Below are positions 18,304-30,867 of a stretch of 49,822 nucleotides of DNA, one piece after another (the first letter of the stretch is position 1; the number at the start of each line of letters is the position of its first letter). Source of the stretch: an uncultured Geobacter sp. (GTDB lineage: Bacteria; Desulfobacterota; Desulfuromonadia; Geobacterales; CAIOGM01); contig CAIOGM010000026.1 of the NCBI GenBank assembly GCA_903857795.1, positions 1 through 49,822 on the forward strand. The letters are read 5' to 3'. A model generated the notes under the pieces. The model did no database searches and was not told the origin of the DNA. It worked only from the letters and a program-made list of their open reading frames with translations. Made by a program: the position numbers and the translations under genes.

Positions 18304-19686
18304 TTAAGACGCCGTCGGTCCCGAAGCGGGCTGCTCCCCCTTGAAAAGGAGTCGGAGCTCTTCGAGTTTCTGCAGGAGCTCCTTTTCCGAGAAGTCCACA
18401 CACAGGAGCGACAGATCCACATCTTCACCATCGCGCCTGGTTATCCTCAGTCTGAAGTTCGTGTCCCTCAGACAGACCTCCAGGCGATTCCGTTCCAGGG
18501 GATTCTGGCTATAACGGTCGCGCTTGCCGTCGCTGAGCAGCCACCGCTCGCTCCGCTTCTCGACATAATATTTTTTCGACCAGAGAAAGTTCCGCCCCCA
18601 CAACGACCTTCCCAACTTTCTCAGTGACCGGACCACCAGGGGGGAGAGAGAGTTGTATTTCTTGAGGTACTCCTTTGACATGGCGTCGAGAAACAGGTAC
18701 TGGGCGCGCTTGATCAGGAGGCGAACCCCTCCGTAAAAACCCGTTGCCAACAGAATCACCAGGAGGATCCTGCCGGCGACCCCCACCAGCGCGTCCAGGC
18801 GGACAGGGGGCACTATTTCCCCCTTCAACTCCTGCCCCTTGACCGGCGCCGCTCCCTTCTCGTACTCACCTGCATGCCGCTCGAAATAGCCTCTCCCGGC
18901 GGCGGCGAGACTCTTCTGCTGCACTGTTGCGGATTTCATGACATCGGCGGCGAAATAATCCATCCGGCTGGAGTTGGTCAGACTCAGAAGCTGGTACACG
19001 TCATTGAGGATCGCCGTCTCCACCGAATCGGAGGCCGTCCTCGTATACCCCGGAACCGAGACGATCCGTTCCGCCTCCGCCCGAATGGCGGGGATGATCG
19101 CCTTGTCGAACCGGGAACGGGAGGGGGTCACCCTGTCGATGGCGATGATGACCGAACTTGACCCGTACTTGAGGTGAATCTGCCCCTCGGCCAACCGGTA
19201 CGTGGCGGTGATCTCGCCGGTCTCCTTGATACTCTCCACGGTGAGCGTCTTGTCGAAGGTGGCGACGTACCCCTTGGGCAGCTTGACGATCCCCCCTCCC
19301 CCTGCGTCAGCAGAACCGGGATAGAGTTCGCCAAGACTCTTCAGAAACTGCACCTGCTGCTGCCCGCTGTCTCCGGGGTAGCGGGCAGCAGCCTCGGCAT
19401 GCAGTTTTTTGAGGAGGGCGGAGAGCTCTCCCCCCTTCTTCTCAAACGACACAAATGCCGTAACCGTTCGCTGGAAGCCGTCCCCTGAGCCCGGTTCGGA
19501 TATGGCCATCTCCGAGATCGCCGCCGGGGCCTGGGCAGGGGAGGCTGACGGGTTCGGCAGGAGTGAGCCCCCGAGGGTCACCCCTGGGGCGCCCAGCAGT
19601 ATGACCGAACCGAGAGCGAAGTGAGCCAGGATGGTAAGCGTATTCCGGGATGACCCGGGAGAGTGGATGGATCTGTGCGCCGTCAC
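18304..19686 (-). CDS. Unknown membrane-anchored protein, 460 aa
   Basis: I do not recognise a family. An N-terminal signal-like helix (about 15-37, TILAHFALGSVILLGAPG) is followed by a ~260-residue extracytoplasmic region, a second membrane helix near 300-325 (ILLVILLATGFYGGVRLLI) and a basic ~130-residue cytoplasmic tail with WLLSDGKRDRYSQNP and FSEKELLQKLEELRLLF. GTG at 19686 is chosen because AAAGGGGCAACTTAAC precedes it and a signal helix follows; the frame continues far upstream, but that part lies opposite the pseudouridine synthase and is not protein-like. Divergent from that gene. Confidence 0.75.
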   Translation of the reverse strand: MTAHRSIHSPGSSRNTLTILAHFALGSVILLGAPGVTLGGSLLPNPSASPAQAPAAISEMAISEPGSGDGFQRTVTAFVSFEKKGGELSALLKKLHAEAAARYPGDSGQQQVQFLKSLGELYPGSADAGGGGIVKLPKGYVATFDKTLTVESIKETGEITATYRLAEGQIHLKYGSSSVIIAIDRVTPSRSRFDKAIIPAIRAEAERIVSVPGYTRTASDSVETAILNDVYQLLSLTNSSRMDYFAADVMKSATVQQKSLAAAGRGYFERHAGEYEKGAAPVKGQELKGEIVPPVRLDALVGVAGRILLVILLATGFYGGVRLLIKRAQYLFLDAMSKEYLKKYNSLSPLVVRSLRKLGRSLWGRNFLWSKKYYVEKRSERWLLSDGKRDRYSQNPLERNRLEVCLRDTNFRLRITRRDGEDVDLSLLCVDFSEKELLQKLEELRLLFKGEQPASGPTAS

Positions 19687-19785
19687 GTTAAGTTGCCCCT
19701 TTCCCCTATTTTCGCGTATGATCCTGACAGAATAATTTTCGACAGAATGTGCAATACTCCCGAGTTCGAACAAGGAACAGCCCCC

Positions 19786-20703
19786 ATGGGAATATCCCGC
19801 TACCCTTCCTCCGTCACCCTGCCGGAGATGAACCCGCCCTATCCGTCGCTCCGGGAGTTCCTGAGCATCCGGTTCCCCGCCGTTTCCGCCGAGCGTTGGG
19901 ACCAACGGATGGCCGAAGGGAAGCTGCTTGACGAGACGGGTAATCCGCTCTCGCCGGAGTGCAAGTATCGCCCCGGCAGACGCCTCCTCTACTTTCGGGA
20001 AGTGGACGCAGAGCCGGTCATCCCGTTTACCGAGACGATCCTCCTCCAGGATGACGAGCTCCTGGTCGCCTGCAAGCCGCCGTTTCTTCCGGTAACCCCG
20101 GGAGGGCGGTATGTTGAGGAGTGCCTGCTCTATCGTCTGCGCCGACGAACGGGAATCGACGCGCTGGTGCCGCTCCACAGGATCGACCGGGAAACGGCAG
20201 GGATCGTCCTCTTTTCCGTTAATCCCGAGACCAGGGGGCATTATGCCGCACTCTTCCGGGAGGGGGCCGTGGATAAAACCTATCATGCACTGTCGGTAAC
20301 CGTCCCGTGTAGCGGGAGAACCAGCTGGGATCTGGCCGACCGGATCGTCAGGGGAGAGCCCTGGTTCAGGATGAAGAGCGTGGCCGGCCCGGTGAATGCC
20401 CGCTCCGTCATCACCCTGGCAGAGGTCCGGGGGGGGATGGCCCGTTTCGTGCTGCACCCCCTTACCGGGAAGACCCACCAGCTCCGCCTTCATCTGAGCG
20501 GCCTGGGATTCGGAATCCTCAATGACCGGTACTATCCGGAGTTGCAGCAGGAGCGCGCCGACGACTATGCCCGCCCGCTCCAGCTCCTGGCCAAAAGCAT
20601 CCGGTTCATCGATCCCGTTTCCGGCCGGCAGAGGGAGTTTTTTTCTCAACGGGAACTCGCTTGGGCGCCGGCTCCTCCGGCATCTCCTTCCCCTTCCCCC
20701 TGA
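19786..20703 (+). CDS. RluA-family pseudouridine synthase
   Basis: 305-aa RNA-uridine isomerase. The catalytic Asp lies in [34 protein letters not shown] and [20 protein letters not shown] complete the fold. ATG at 19786 is preceded by AAGGAACAGCCCCC; earlier in-frame ATGs at 19663 and 19747 lack this. No S4 domain is evident, and substrate (rRNA or tRNA) cannot be told from sequence. Its last 98 bases overlap the end of der on the other strand. Confidence 0.93.
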   Translation: MGISRYPSSVTLPEMNPPYPSLREFLSIRFPAVSAERWDQRMAEGKLLDETGNPLSPECKYRPGRRLLYFREVDAEPVIPFTETILLQDDELLVACKPPFLPVTPGGRYVEECLLYRLRRRTGIDALVPLHRIDRETAGIVLFSVNPETRGHYAALFREGAVDKTYHALSVTVPCSGRTSWDLADRIVRGEPWFRMKSVAGPVNARSVITLAEVRGGMARFVLHPLTGKTHQLRLHLSGLGFGILNDRYYPELQQERADDYARPLQLLAKSIRFIDPVSGRQREFFSQRELAWAPAPPASPSPSP

Positions 20704-21997
20704 ACAGCAAACGGACCGGCGTCCCCTCGAAGCCGAAGGCCTCCCGAATCTTGTTGGTCAGGTACCGTTCATAGGAGAAATGAATCCCATCGGGCTTGCT
20801 GACGAAGAGGGCGAAGGTGGGGGGTCTGGTGGAGACCTGGGTGCCGTAGTAGATCTTCATCCTCCGCCCCGCCACCACCGGCGGCGGGTGGACCTCGGTG
20901 GCCGACGTGATGATCCGGTTCAACTCTCCAGTGCCGACCCGTTTTGTGTACTGCCCCATGACCTTGTCCACCTCGGCCATGACCGTATCGATCCGCTGAC
21001 CGCTCTTGGCGGAGATGAAGAGGATGGGGGCAAAGGGGAGGAACTTGAATTCGCTCCTGATCCGCTCCACGAAGGCGCCGACGCTCTTGTTGTCCTTTTC
21101 CACCGCATCCCACTTGTTCACCACGAAGATGCAGGCCCGTCCCGCCTCGTAGGCGTACCCGGCGATCTTGGAGTCCTGTTCGGTGACCCCATCCTCGGCG
21201 TTGATGACGATGAGCGCCACATCGGCCCGATCCAGGCTCCTCAAGGCGTCCACCACGCTGTAGGTCTCGATTTTGAGGCTGATCCGCCCCTTTCGCCGGA
21301 TGCCGGCGGTGTCGATGAGGAGGAACGGCTTCTTGTGCCAGGAGAGCGGGGTATCCACCGAATCCCGGGTGGTTCCCGGGGTGGGGTTGGCCACCACCCG
21401 CTCGAAGCCGAGGAGCCGGTTCACCAGAGAGGACTTCCCCACGTTGGGGCGCCCCACCACCGCGATCCTGGTCACCGCCTCCTCTTCGAGGGGAATCTCC
21501 TGCCGGGGGAGGAGCGGCAGCACCGCATCCATGAGCTCTTCCACCCCCCGGCCATGCTCTGCCGAGACCGGCCAGACCTCGCCGATCCCCAGCCGATAGA
21601 AGTCGCTGGTATCCAGCTCCTGCTTCTGGCCATCGACCTTGTTCACCACGAAGAAGAGCGGTTTATCCACGCGGCGGAGCATCGCCGCCACCTCGCGGTC
21701 CGCCTCGGTGAGCCCCTGGCGGCCGTCCATGACAAAGAGGATGAGGTCCGCCTCCTCCATGGCCAGCTGGGACTGCTCCCGCATCTGCCTGAGGAGCTGG
21801 TCGTCGGTGACCGGTTCGAAACCGCCGGTGTCGATGAGGGTGAAGGGGACGTCGTACCGTCCCACGGTGGCGTAATTCCGGTCCCGGGTCACCCCGGGCA
21901 TATCGTCCACGATGGCCTTGCGACGGCCCACGAGACGGTTGAACAGGGTCGATTTCCCCACATTGGGGCGCCCCACGATGGCGATTATCGGTGTCAC
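20606..21997 (-). CDS. der: Ribosome-assembly GTPase Der (EngA)
   Basis: 463-aa protein with two consecutive GTPase domains, acting in 50S subunit assembly. First G1 GRPNVGKS at 9-16, second [15 protein letters not shown] near 180; NKVDGQK and NKWDAVE are the two G4 motifs; a KH-like C-terminal domain and a basic tail ([12 protein letters not shown]) follow. Start GTG at 21997 overlaps the era stop as GTGA, with AAGGAG 11 bases upstream. Confidence 0.97.
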   Translation of the reverse strand: MTPIIAIVGRPNVGKSTLFNRLVGRRKAIVDDMPGVTRDRNYATVGRYDVPFTLIDTGGFEPVTDDQLLRQMREQSQLAMEEADLILFVMDGRQGLTEADREVAAMLRRVDKPLFFVVNKVDGQKQELDTSDFYRLGIGEVWPVSAEHGRGVEELMDAVLPLLPRQEIPLEEEAVTRIAVVGRPNVGKSSLVNRLLGFERVVANPTPGTTRDSVDTPLSWHKKPFLLIDTAGIRRKGRISLKIETYSVVDALRSLDRADVALIVINAEDGVTEQDSKIAGYAYEAGRACIFVVNKWDAVEKDNKSVGAFVERIRSEFKFLPFAPILFISAKSGQRIDTVMAEVDKVMGQYTKRVGTGELNRIITSATEVHPPPVVAGRRMKIYYGTQVSTRPPTFALFVSKPDGIHFSYERYLTNKIREAFGFEGTPVRLLFRGKGKEMPEEPAPKRVPVEKKTPSAGRKRDR

Positions 21998-22887
21998 TGG
22001 TAGCCAAACTCCTTGAGCATGTTGGGGTTGTCGGTCCAATTCTTGCGTACCCGGACAAACAGTTCCAGAAAGACCTTAGCCTGGAGGAGCTCTTCGATCT
22101 CCTTGCGGGCCTCGATCCCGATCCGCTTCAGCATCTCCCCCTTGCGGCCAATGACGATCCCCTTCTGGGAGTCTCGCTCCACGGTCACCACGGCGCTGAT
22201 GGCGATGACTCCGTTCTCCCGCTCCTTGAAGCTCTCCACGTTGACGGCCAGAGAGTAGGGGATCTCCTCATGGGTCAAGCGGAAGAGCTTCTCCCGGACG
22301 ATCTCGGCGGCGATGAACCGCTCGGGCTGATCGGTGAGGATGTCGTCGGGGAAATACTGGGGCCCTTCGGGGAGGAGATCGCAGGCAAGGGAGACCAGGC
22401 TCTCCACACCATCCCCTGTGCCGGCGGAGAGGGCGATCACGTCACGAAAGGGGTGGAGCGACGTAAACTTCGCCAGGATCCGGCTCGCCTCCTGCTGTTC
22501 CACCAGGTCGATCTTGTTGAGCGCCAGGATCACCGGCGGCGATGTGGCCGAGAGGACCTCGGCGGCAAGCTCCACCTGAGCTCCCTGGGGGGCAGCGGCG
22601 TCCACCAGGAAGATGACCCCGTCAACCCCCTTCAGCGAGGCCAGAGCCTCATCCACCATGTAGCGATTGAGCATGGAACGGGCGCCATGGATGCCGGGGG
22701 TGTCGATGAAGATGATCTGGCAGCCGGGAGGGTTATGGATCCCCTGCACCCGGTTCCGGGTGGTCTGGGGTTTGTCCGAGGTGATGACGATCTTCTCCCC
22801 CAATATCCGGTTGAGGAGGGTCGATTTTCCGGCGTTGGGACGGCCGATGATGGCGATGAAGCCCGAGCGGAACGGTTTTTCAGACAT
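21994..22887 (-). CDS. era: GTPase Era
   Basis: 297-aa GTPase that binds 16S rRNA during 30S maturation. G1 GRPNAGKS, G3 DTPG, G4 NKID (ALNKIDLVE) and a C-terminal KH domain ([24 protein letters not shown]). ATG at 22887 follows GGAGGGACGCC; six extra upstream codons are possible but poorer. Overlaps the preceding radical SAM gene by 8 bases and der by 4. Confidence 0.98.
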   Translation of the reverse strand: MSEKPFRSGFIAIIGRPNAGKSTLLNRILGEKIVITSDKPQTTRNRVQGIHNPPGCQIIFIDTPGIHGARSMLNRYMVDEALASLKGVDGVIFLVDAAAPQGAQVELAAEVLSATSPPVILALNKIDLVEQQEASRILAKFTSLHPFRDVIALSAGTGDGVESLVSLACDLLPEGPQYFPDDILTDQPERFIAAEIVREKLFRLTHEEIPYSLAVNVESFKERENGVIAISAVVTVERDSQKGIVIGRKGEMLKRIGIEARKEIEELLQAKVFLELFVRVRKNWTDNPNMLKEFGYQ

Positions 22888-23980
22888 GGCGTCCCTCCGC
22901 TTCACAATACTGCAGGTCGGTCACGATGTTTCCTTTTCTGGTGATGCCGCCACAGGTGACGGCGAGTTCATGAAGAGAGCTGCCGGGATCGGGGAGAACC
23001 TTCTCCAGCCGGACCCCCTGCGCCTTAAGCCGGTTCCGGGTGGCGCCGTTCTGGCCGATCACCGTGGAGAGCCATGACGGATGCGCCCCTACGGTCACCT
23101 CCCCGACACGCTGGTGGAGAAGCTTCAGCAGCAGGTCATAACAGAGTTCCGACTCCACCAGCTGCCGGAACGCGGGGTGATAGGGGCCGGCCACCACCCC
23201 CCGCGGGCCGGAGAGGAGATCCGTCGCCTGCAACCCCATCCGGATAACCGGGACAGCGGCGCCAAGCGCCGTGTGCAGGAGACGTGCCCCCAGGGAGACG
23301 GCGGCGTCCAGAGAGAGGGGGGAGTAGTCGCCACTGGAGTAGAGTCGGGCGAGCTCCGTCCCCTCCACCACCACCGTGGGGTAGATCCGGAGGCAGGCCG
23401 GATTAAGTTTCAAGAGCGCCCTCAACGACCGGAGCGCCCCCGACGGGGTATCACCCGGCAGCCCCGGCATGAGCTGACCTCCCACCGCGATGCCGGCGGC
23501 GGTGAGCATCGAGAAGGCCGCTACCGTATGGGCGGCGTTGTGTCCCCGACCCGAGGCGGCTAGCACCTCATCGTCCATGGACTGGACCCCCAGCTCCACC
23601 AGGGTGACCCGCAGCTCCCTGAGAAGAGCGATGGTGACAGGATCAATGGCGTCGGGCCGGGTAGAGAGACGGATCGCCGAAAGCCGGCCGGAATCAAGGA
23701 GCGGCTGGAGCGGCGCGAGGAGCCCCCGCTGCCGGTGGAGCGGCAGCATGGTAAAGCTTCCGCCGTAAAAGGCGACCTCCACCGACTCCCGCGCGGAGGA
23801 GTCCAGATAGAGCCGAATCTTCTCCCGAATCTCCTCCGGTGAAGGGAGCTCACCCGTCGAACCGCTGATCCGGCGCTGATCGCAAAAGAGACAGCTGTGA
23901 GGGCACCCACCGTGGGAGATAAAAAAAGGGACAATAACCTTTCCTGCGGTTCGTTGCACGTTAATTCCGATATCGGTCAC
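22880..23980 (-). CDS. Radical SAM protein, Elp3-like
   Basis: 366 aa with the SAM-cluster motif CPHSCLFC (Cys26, Cys30, Cys33) in VPFFISHGGCPHSC, then VEVAFYGGSF, a VELGVQSMDDEVL segment and GQLMPGLPGDT, all typical of the elongator/Elp3-like radical SAM superfamily. No acetyltransferase domain is evident; the C-terminal part ends with several Cys (VTCGG, LQYCE). The start is uncertain: GTG at 23980, 22 bases after the rnc stop, is the most upstream sensible choice. Placed between rnc and era, suggesting an RNA-related role (inference). Confidence 0.87.
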   Translation of the reverse strand: MTDIGINVQRTAGKVIVPFFISHGGCPHSCLFCDQRRISGSTGELPSPEEIREKIRLYLDSSARESVEVAFYGGSFTMLPLHRQRGLLAPLQPLLDSGRLSAIRLSTRPDAIDPVTIALLRELRVTLVELGVQSMDDEVLAASGRGHNAAHTVAAFSMLTAAGIAVGGQLMPGLPGDTPSGALRSLRALLKLNPACLRIYPTVVVEGTELARLYSSGDYSPLSLDAAVSLGARLLHTALGAAVPVIRMGLQATDLLSGPRGVVAGPYHPAFRQLVESELCYDLLLKLLHQRVGEVTVGAHPSWLSTVIGQNGATRNRLKAQGVRLEKVLPDPGSSLHELAVTCGGITRKGNIVTDLQYCEAEGRHV

Positions 23981-24002
23981 TTTTTCGGCAAAGAGGGAGC
24001 GG

Positions 24003-24713
24003 TTATGGCCCCGCTTGTCCCAGTTTGAGCAGCGAAGCCCGGGCAGCCTGCTGGGATGCCTCCTTCTTGCTTCCCCCCTCCCCTTGCCCCAACTGATCAT
24101 CGTTCAGGATCACGGAGACGAAGAACCGCTGGTCATGGATGGGGCCGGAGACGCCGTCCAGCCGATACCGGGGCGCAACGCCGAAGCGGGCCTGGGTCAA
24201 CTCCTGGAGTCCGCTCTTGTAATCCTTGCCGACCACATCGGATGTCATCGAGTCGATCAGCGGGAGAAAGAGGGCGGCAACGAACCGGGATGCGGCAACG
24301 GGGCCGCCATCCTGATAAAGCGCCGCCAGGAGCGCCTCGAAGGCGTCGGCCAGGAGCGACTTACGCCCGGCGCCGCCGCTCTGCCGCTCCCCCTTCCCCA
24401 TGACCAGGTAGGACCCCAGCCCCAGAGAGCGGGCCAGCCGCGCCAGATTCTCCTCACCCACCAGCGAGGCCCTCAGTCGGGAGAGCTCCCCCTCCCGTTT
24501 CTCGGGAAAACGCTCCAGGAGGAGTGACGCCACCATCAACCCGAGCACCGCATCGCCGAGAAACTCCAGCCGCTCGTTGTCCCGCGCCTCCCGCCCCTCG
24601 GGCTCGTTGAGGGCAGAGCGATGAGTCGTCGCCTCCTCCAGGAGGGAGCGATCCGCAAAGCGGTAGTCGATGCGCCCTTCAAGTTCCGAGAGCTTATCCG
24701 GTCTGTTCTGCAT
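24003..24713 (-). CDS. rnc: Ribonuclease III
   Basis: 236-aa double-strand-specific endoribonuclease for rRNA and mRNA processing. Catalytic signature ERLEFLGDAVLGL (47-59), a second acidic cluster in LLADAFEALLAALYQDGG, and a C-terminal dsRNA-binding domain (about 160-232, ending GEGGSKKEASQQAARASLL). ATG at 24713 with AAGGGG just upstream gives the normal length; the frame runs 43 codons further with no family similarity. Followed by radical SAM, era and der. Confidence 0.97.
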   Translation of the reverse strand: MQNRPDKLSELEGRIDYRFADRSLLEEATTHRSALNEPEGREARDNERLEFLGDAVLGLMVASLLLERFPEKREGELSRLRASLVGEENLARLARSLGLGSYLVMGKGERQSGGAGRKSLLADAFEALLAALYQDGGPVAASRFVAALFLPLIDSMTSDVVGKDYKSGLQELTQARFGVAPRYRLDGVSGPIHDQRFFVSVILNDDQLGQGEGGSKKEASQQAARASLLKLGQAGP

Positions 24714-24838
24714 CCTCTCCCCTTCTGCAAGGATCGCCCCTGAGCTTGCACGATGGAGGCGTATCGTATCATTAATAGCCGATGGTGTCCATTCCCGTCT
24801 GATTTGCGGATCAAGCAGCTCTTTCAGCACAAGCATGA

Positions 24839-25594
24839 TCAACGCACTCCCAGATCCTTCAACAGACGCAGATACTCCTTCTGGCTTTCATACACCATGC
24901 AGGAAACCAGGTTTATAAAGGGGATGAACTCTTCCCGGTTGCCGGCCTTGACCGCATCCAGGTAATCGGCGCGGAGCAGAGGCGGAATGATGGTGATGGG
25001 GAAGCCTGCCTGCAACAACACCAGGTTCATCAACAGCCGTGCGGTTCGTCCATTGCCGTCGATAAAGGGGTGAATGTTCACCAGCCGGGCATGTAACAGG
25101 GCGGCAAACTCCACCGGATGGCAGAGTGTTTTCAACGCAGGAATCCCGACCGCAAAAAGGCGCATCAGGCTCTTGATGCGTGAGGGAGGCGGAAAGGCGA
25201 AATCGGTACCGGTGACGATCACCCGCACGGAGCGGTACTTCCCCGCCTGCGCCTCGTCGATCCGACCATAAAAGAGCCGGTGCAGCGCCAGGATATCCGC
25301 CGCGACAATCTCTTTCCCGACCGCCAGACGGAGCAGCAGATCATAGGCGTCGCTATGGCCCACCGCCTCGTAATGATCGCGCAGCGGCTTGCCGCCGATG
25401 GTGATGCCCTCTTCGATGACCACCTTGGTTTCCGTCTCGGTGAGGCTGTTTCCTTCCAGGGCGTTGCTGCTGTAGGTCAGACCGATCCGGTAATAGTCGT
25501 GCAACTGGCGCAGCTCATCCGGGGTAAGCGGACGGTGGGCGAGGATTCTGGCCTGAAGTTTGTCGCAATCGGCACAACGATTATCAAAGGTCAT
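24839..25594 (-). CDS. Fic-domain protein (class II, self-inhibited type)
   Basis: 251 aa. The Fic active-site loop HPFIDGNGRTAR (175-186) is complete, so AMP- or other nucleotidyl transfer to a protein target is likely. The inhibitory motif [S/T]xxxE[G/N] appears as SNALEG (43-48), placing it N-terminal to the Fic core (class II). ATG at 25594 follows GAGGTGACATC. It is separated from rnc by 125 bases and from the upstream gene by a 303-base gap. No antitoxin gene is seen beside it, consistent with built-in inhibition. Confidence 0.93.
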   Translation of the reverse strand: MTFDNRCADCDKLQARILAHRPLTPDELRQLHDYYRIGLTYSSNALEGNSLTETETKVVIEEGITIGGKPLRDHYEAVGHSDAYDLLLRLAVGKEIVAADILALHRLFYGRIDEAQAGKYRSVRVIVTGTDFAFPPPSRIKSLMRLFAVGIPALKTLCHPVEFAALLHARLVNIHPFIDGNGRTARLLMNLVLLQAGFPITIIPPLLRADYLDAVKAGNREEFIPFINLVSCMVYESQKEYLRLLKDLGVR

Positions 25595-25897
25595 GATGTC
25601 ACCTCGCCTTGAGGGGATCCGGGTTGTCACCCTGAATGAAGGATGCTTGCCTGCAAACCGCTAATACTTCTCACAAAATGCTGAAAATGTAAAGGAGCTT
25701 TCACGGGTATCATTAAGCGGCGTCACGCCTTTAAACTACGCCATTCTCCATGATATTCCGCCTGCAACCGACCATGACGGTACAATATTGTTACAGAGCC
25801 GTTCTAGTGAAAAGTTTTTCAGTTGATTTCCGATCGCAGGATAGGGTATAAAGGATTGTTTTTCGGCACCAGCCACACATCAACAGGGAGGATTCAC

Positions 25898-26317
25898 GTG
25901 AAAAAATCAGTACTTGTTTTACTTTTATGCGTCGTCGCAGCCGCTGCCGGCTGCAAGAACAAAGAAGATGCTTCCAAGGCAACCCCCGCACCGGCCGCAA
26001 AACCGGGCGCACCCGCCGACGCCAGCCATGGCGGCGATCCCCATGCCGGCCTGAAGCCGATGGAGATCCCCAACGCTCCCAACAACCACAAGGGGAAAGT
26101 CCTTGAGACCATGAACGCCGGTGGTTATACGTATGTTCAGGTCGATGAGAAGGGACAGAAACTGTGGGTCGCCGTGATGGAGACCAAGGTCACCGTCGGC
26201 GCCACCGTCGAATTCCCCGATTCCCCCCCCATGGTCAACTTCCAGAGCAAGAGCCTCAACCGGACCTTCGACAAGATCATCTTCGCTCCCGGCATCAAGA
26301 TCGAAGGCGCAAAGTAA
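25898..26317 (+). CDS. NrfJ-like putative lipoprotein
   Basis: 139 aa starting at GTG 25898 (ribosome binding site GGGAGGATTCAC). A signal peptide KKSVLVLLLCVVAAAAGC ends at a plausible lipobox Cys. An Ala/Pro/Lys linker with two His-containing stretches leads to a domain GKVLETMNAGGYTYVQVD ... SKSLNRTFDKIIFAPG that resembles NrfJ-type proteins found near nitrite/cytochrome c loci. Function unknown. The 303-base gap upstream holds an AT-rich stretch with the palindrome ACAATATTGT (25782-25791) and no gene I can support. Confidence 0.82.
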   Translation: MKKSVLVLLLCVVAAAAGCKNKEDASKATPAPAAKPGAPADASHGGDPHAGLKPMEIPNAPNNHKGKVLETMNAGGYTYVQVDEKGQKLWVAVMETKVTVGATVEFPDSPPMVNFQSKSLNRTFDKIIFAPGIKIEGAK

Positions 26318-26334
26318 CAGGAAGCAGTATTCAT

Positions 26335-26370
26335 AAAAAAGCGCCGCCCCGGATAGGGCGGCGCTTTTTT
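26335..26370 (+). terminator. Intrinsic terminator
   Basis: AAAAAAGCGCCGCCC pairs exactly with GGGCGGCGCTTTTTT around a 6-base loop, 18 bases after the NrfJ-like gene. The A-rich 5' side means it can also act on the opposite strand. Confidence 0.92.
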
Positions 26371-26390
26371 CGTTTGCAGTCAGATGGTGA

Positions 26391-28729
<2,339 letters not shown>

Positions 28730-28751
28730 ATGAACCTAAAAAAAGCAGTCC

Positions 28752-28903
28752 ACCACGGAGACACTGAGACACGGAGAATAATTTTAACGCATTTATAGAT
28801 AGTTACACTGATATGACTTCCGAAGTTGGTCAAACCTTCCGGGTTAAAACCAAAAATAAGATTTTCTCTGTGATTTCCTCCGTGTCTCCGTGCCTCAGTG
28901 GTT
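28752..28903. repeat. Inverted-repeat element between acyP and eno
   Basis: The left arm ACCACGGAGACACTGAGA... (28752-28776) and the reverse complement of the right arm (28878-28903) agree at 22 of 25 positions, flanking about 100 bases with no open frame. Elements with this wording (ACCAC-GAGACAC-GAG) are a recurrent dispersed type in Geobacter and other genomes. It lies within the 293-base gap upstream of eno; I see no confident promoter in the remainder. Confidence 0.7.
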
Positions 28904-28974
28904 CAACTGCCGTTTTTGGAATGAACGGGGTAACGGTGATTTGTTCTTTTTTTTTGGAGAGAAGTGGTTTATAG

Positions 28975-30312
<1,338 letters not shown>

Positions 30313-30336
30313 ATGGTAATTTAATAGGGTGGTTAC

Positions 30337-30367
30337 AACCGGTCACCCAGTGTGGCCGGTTTTTTTT
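30337..30367 (+). terminator. Intrinsic terminator after eno
   Basis: AACCGG (30337-30342) pairs with CCGGTT (30356-30361), with additional CAC/GTG pairing inside, followed by a run of eight T. Lies 25 bases after the enolase stop. Confidence 0.88.
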
Positions 30368-30426
30368 CGTGCGATTCAGGAGGGAAAGACCTCATGAATA
30401 AACAGTAAATGGAGAGGTGATAGCCC

Positions 30427-30855
30427 ATGCTCTGGTTCAAGAAGAAGGAGTTGTCGTCTGACGAAATGGCAGTGGCGCAGCGGTGCCGTCAGTTGGCCGA
30501 AGAGCTCTACCGCTCCGGCTCGCACCACTGCGCCGAGGCGGTACTGGAGAGTGTCCGGAAACATTTCACCCCGGAACTCCCCGAAACGGTGGTTCAGTCG
30601 GTGAGCGGCTTCGGCGGGGGCTCAGGCTCCGGCTGTCTCTGCGGCGCCGTCTCCGGCGGCACCGTGGGGCTGGGGCTGGCCCTGAAGGACGACAAGAAGG
30701 CTATCACCCACCTGACCAGGGAGCTCCATACCTGGTTCAAGGAGAAGTACGGGGCCACCTGCTGCAAGAGCATCCGCCAGAGCCACAAGGGGGCCTGCCC
30801 TCTCCTCACCGGCGAGGTCGCAGGGAAGGTTGCGGAGCTGCTGGAACAGCGATAA
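30427..30855 (+). CDS. C_GCAxxG_C_C family protein
   Basis: 142 aa with Cys35 (HHCAEAVL), a GSGCLCGAVSGG segment (Cys70, Cys72), a CC pair at 112-113 and Cys124, the conserved spacing of the C_GCAxxG_C_C family, which is suspected to be redox-active or to bind a cofactor. Start ATG follows GGAGAGGTGATAGCCC. The next gene begins 12 bases downstream, so the two form an operon. Actual function not known. Confidence 0.9.
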   Translation: MLWFKKKELSSDEMAVAQRCRQLAEELYRSGSHHCAEAVLESVRKHFTPELPETVVQSVSGFGGGSGSGCLCGAVSGGTVGLGLALKDDKKAITHLTRELHTWFKEKYGATCCKSIRQSHKGACPLLTGEVAGKVAELLEQR

Positions 30856-30867
30856 AGGAGAAGAGCA

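Noticed and set aside
18304-20649. A single 781-aa minus-strand protein
   Set aside because: The upstream 320 codons lie opposite the pseudouridine synthase and read as noise; a good ribosome binding site and signal helix occur at 19686.
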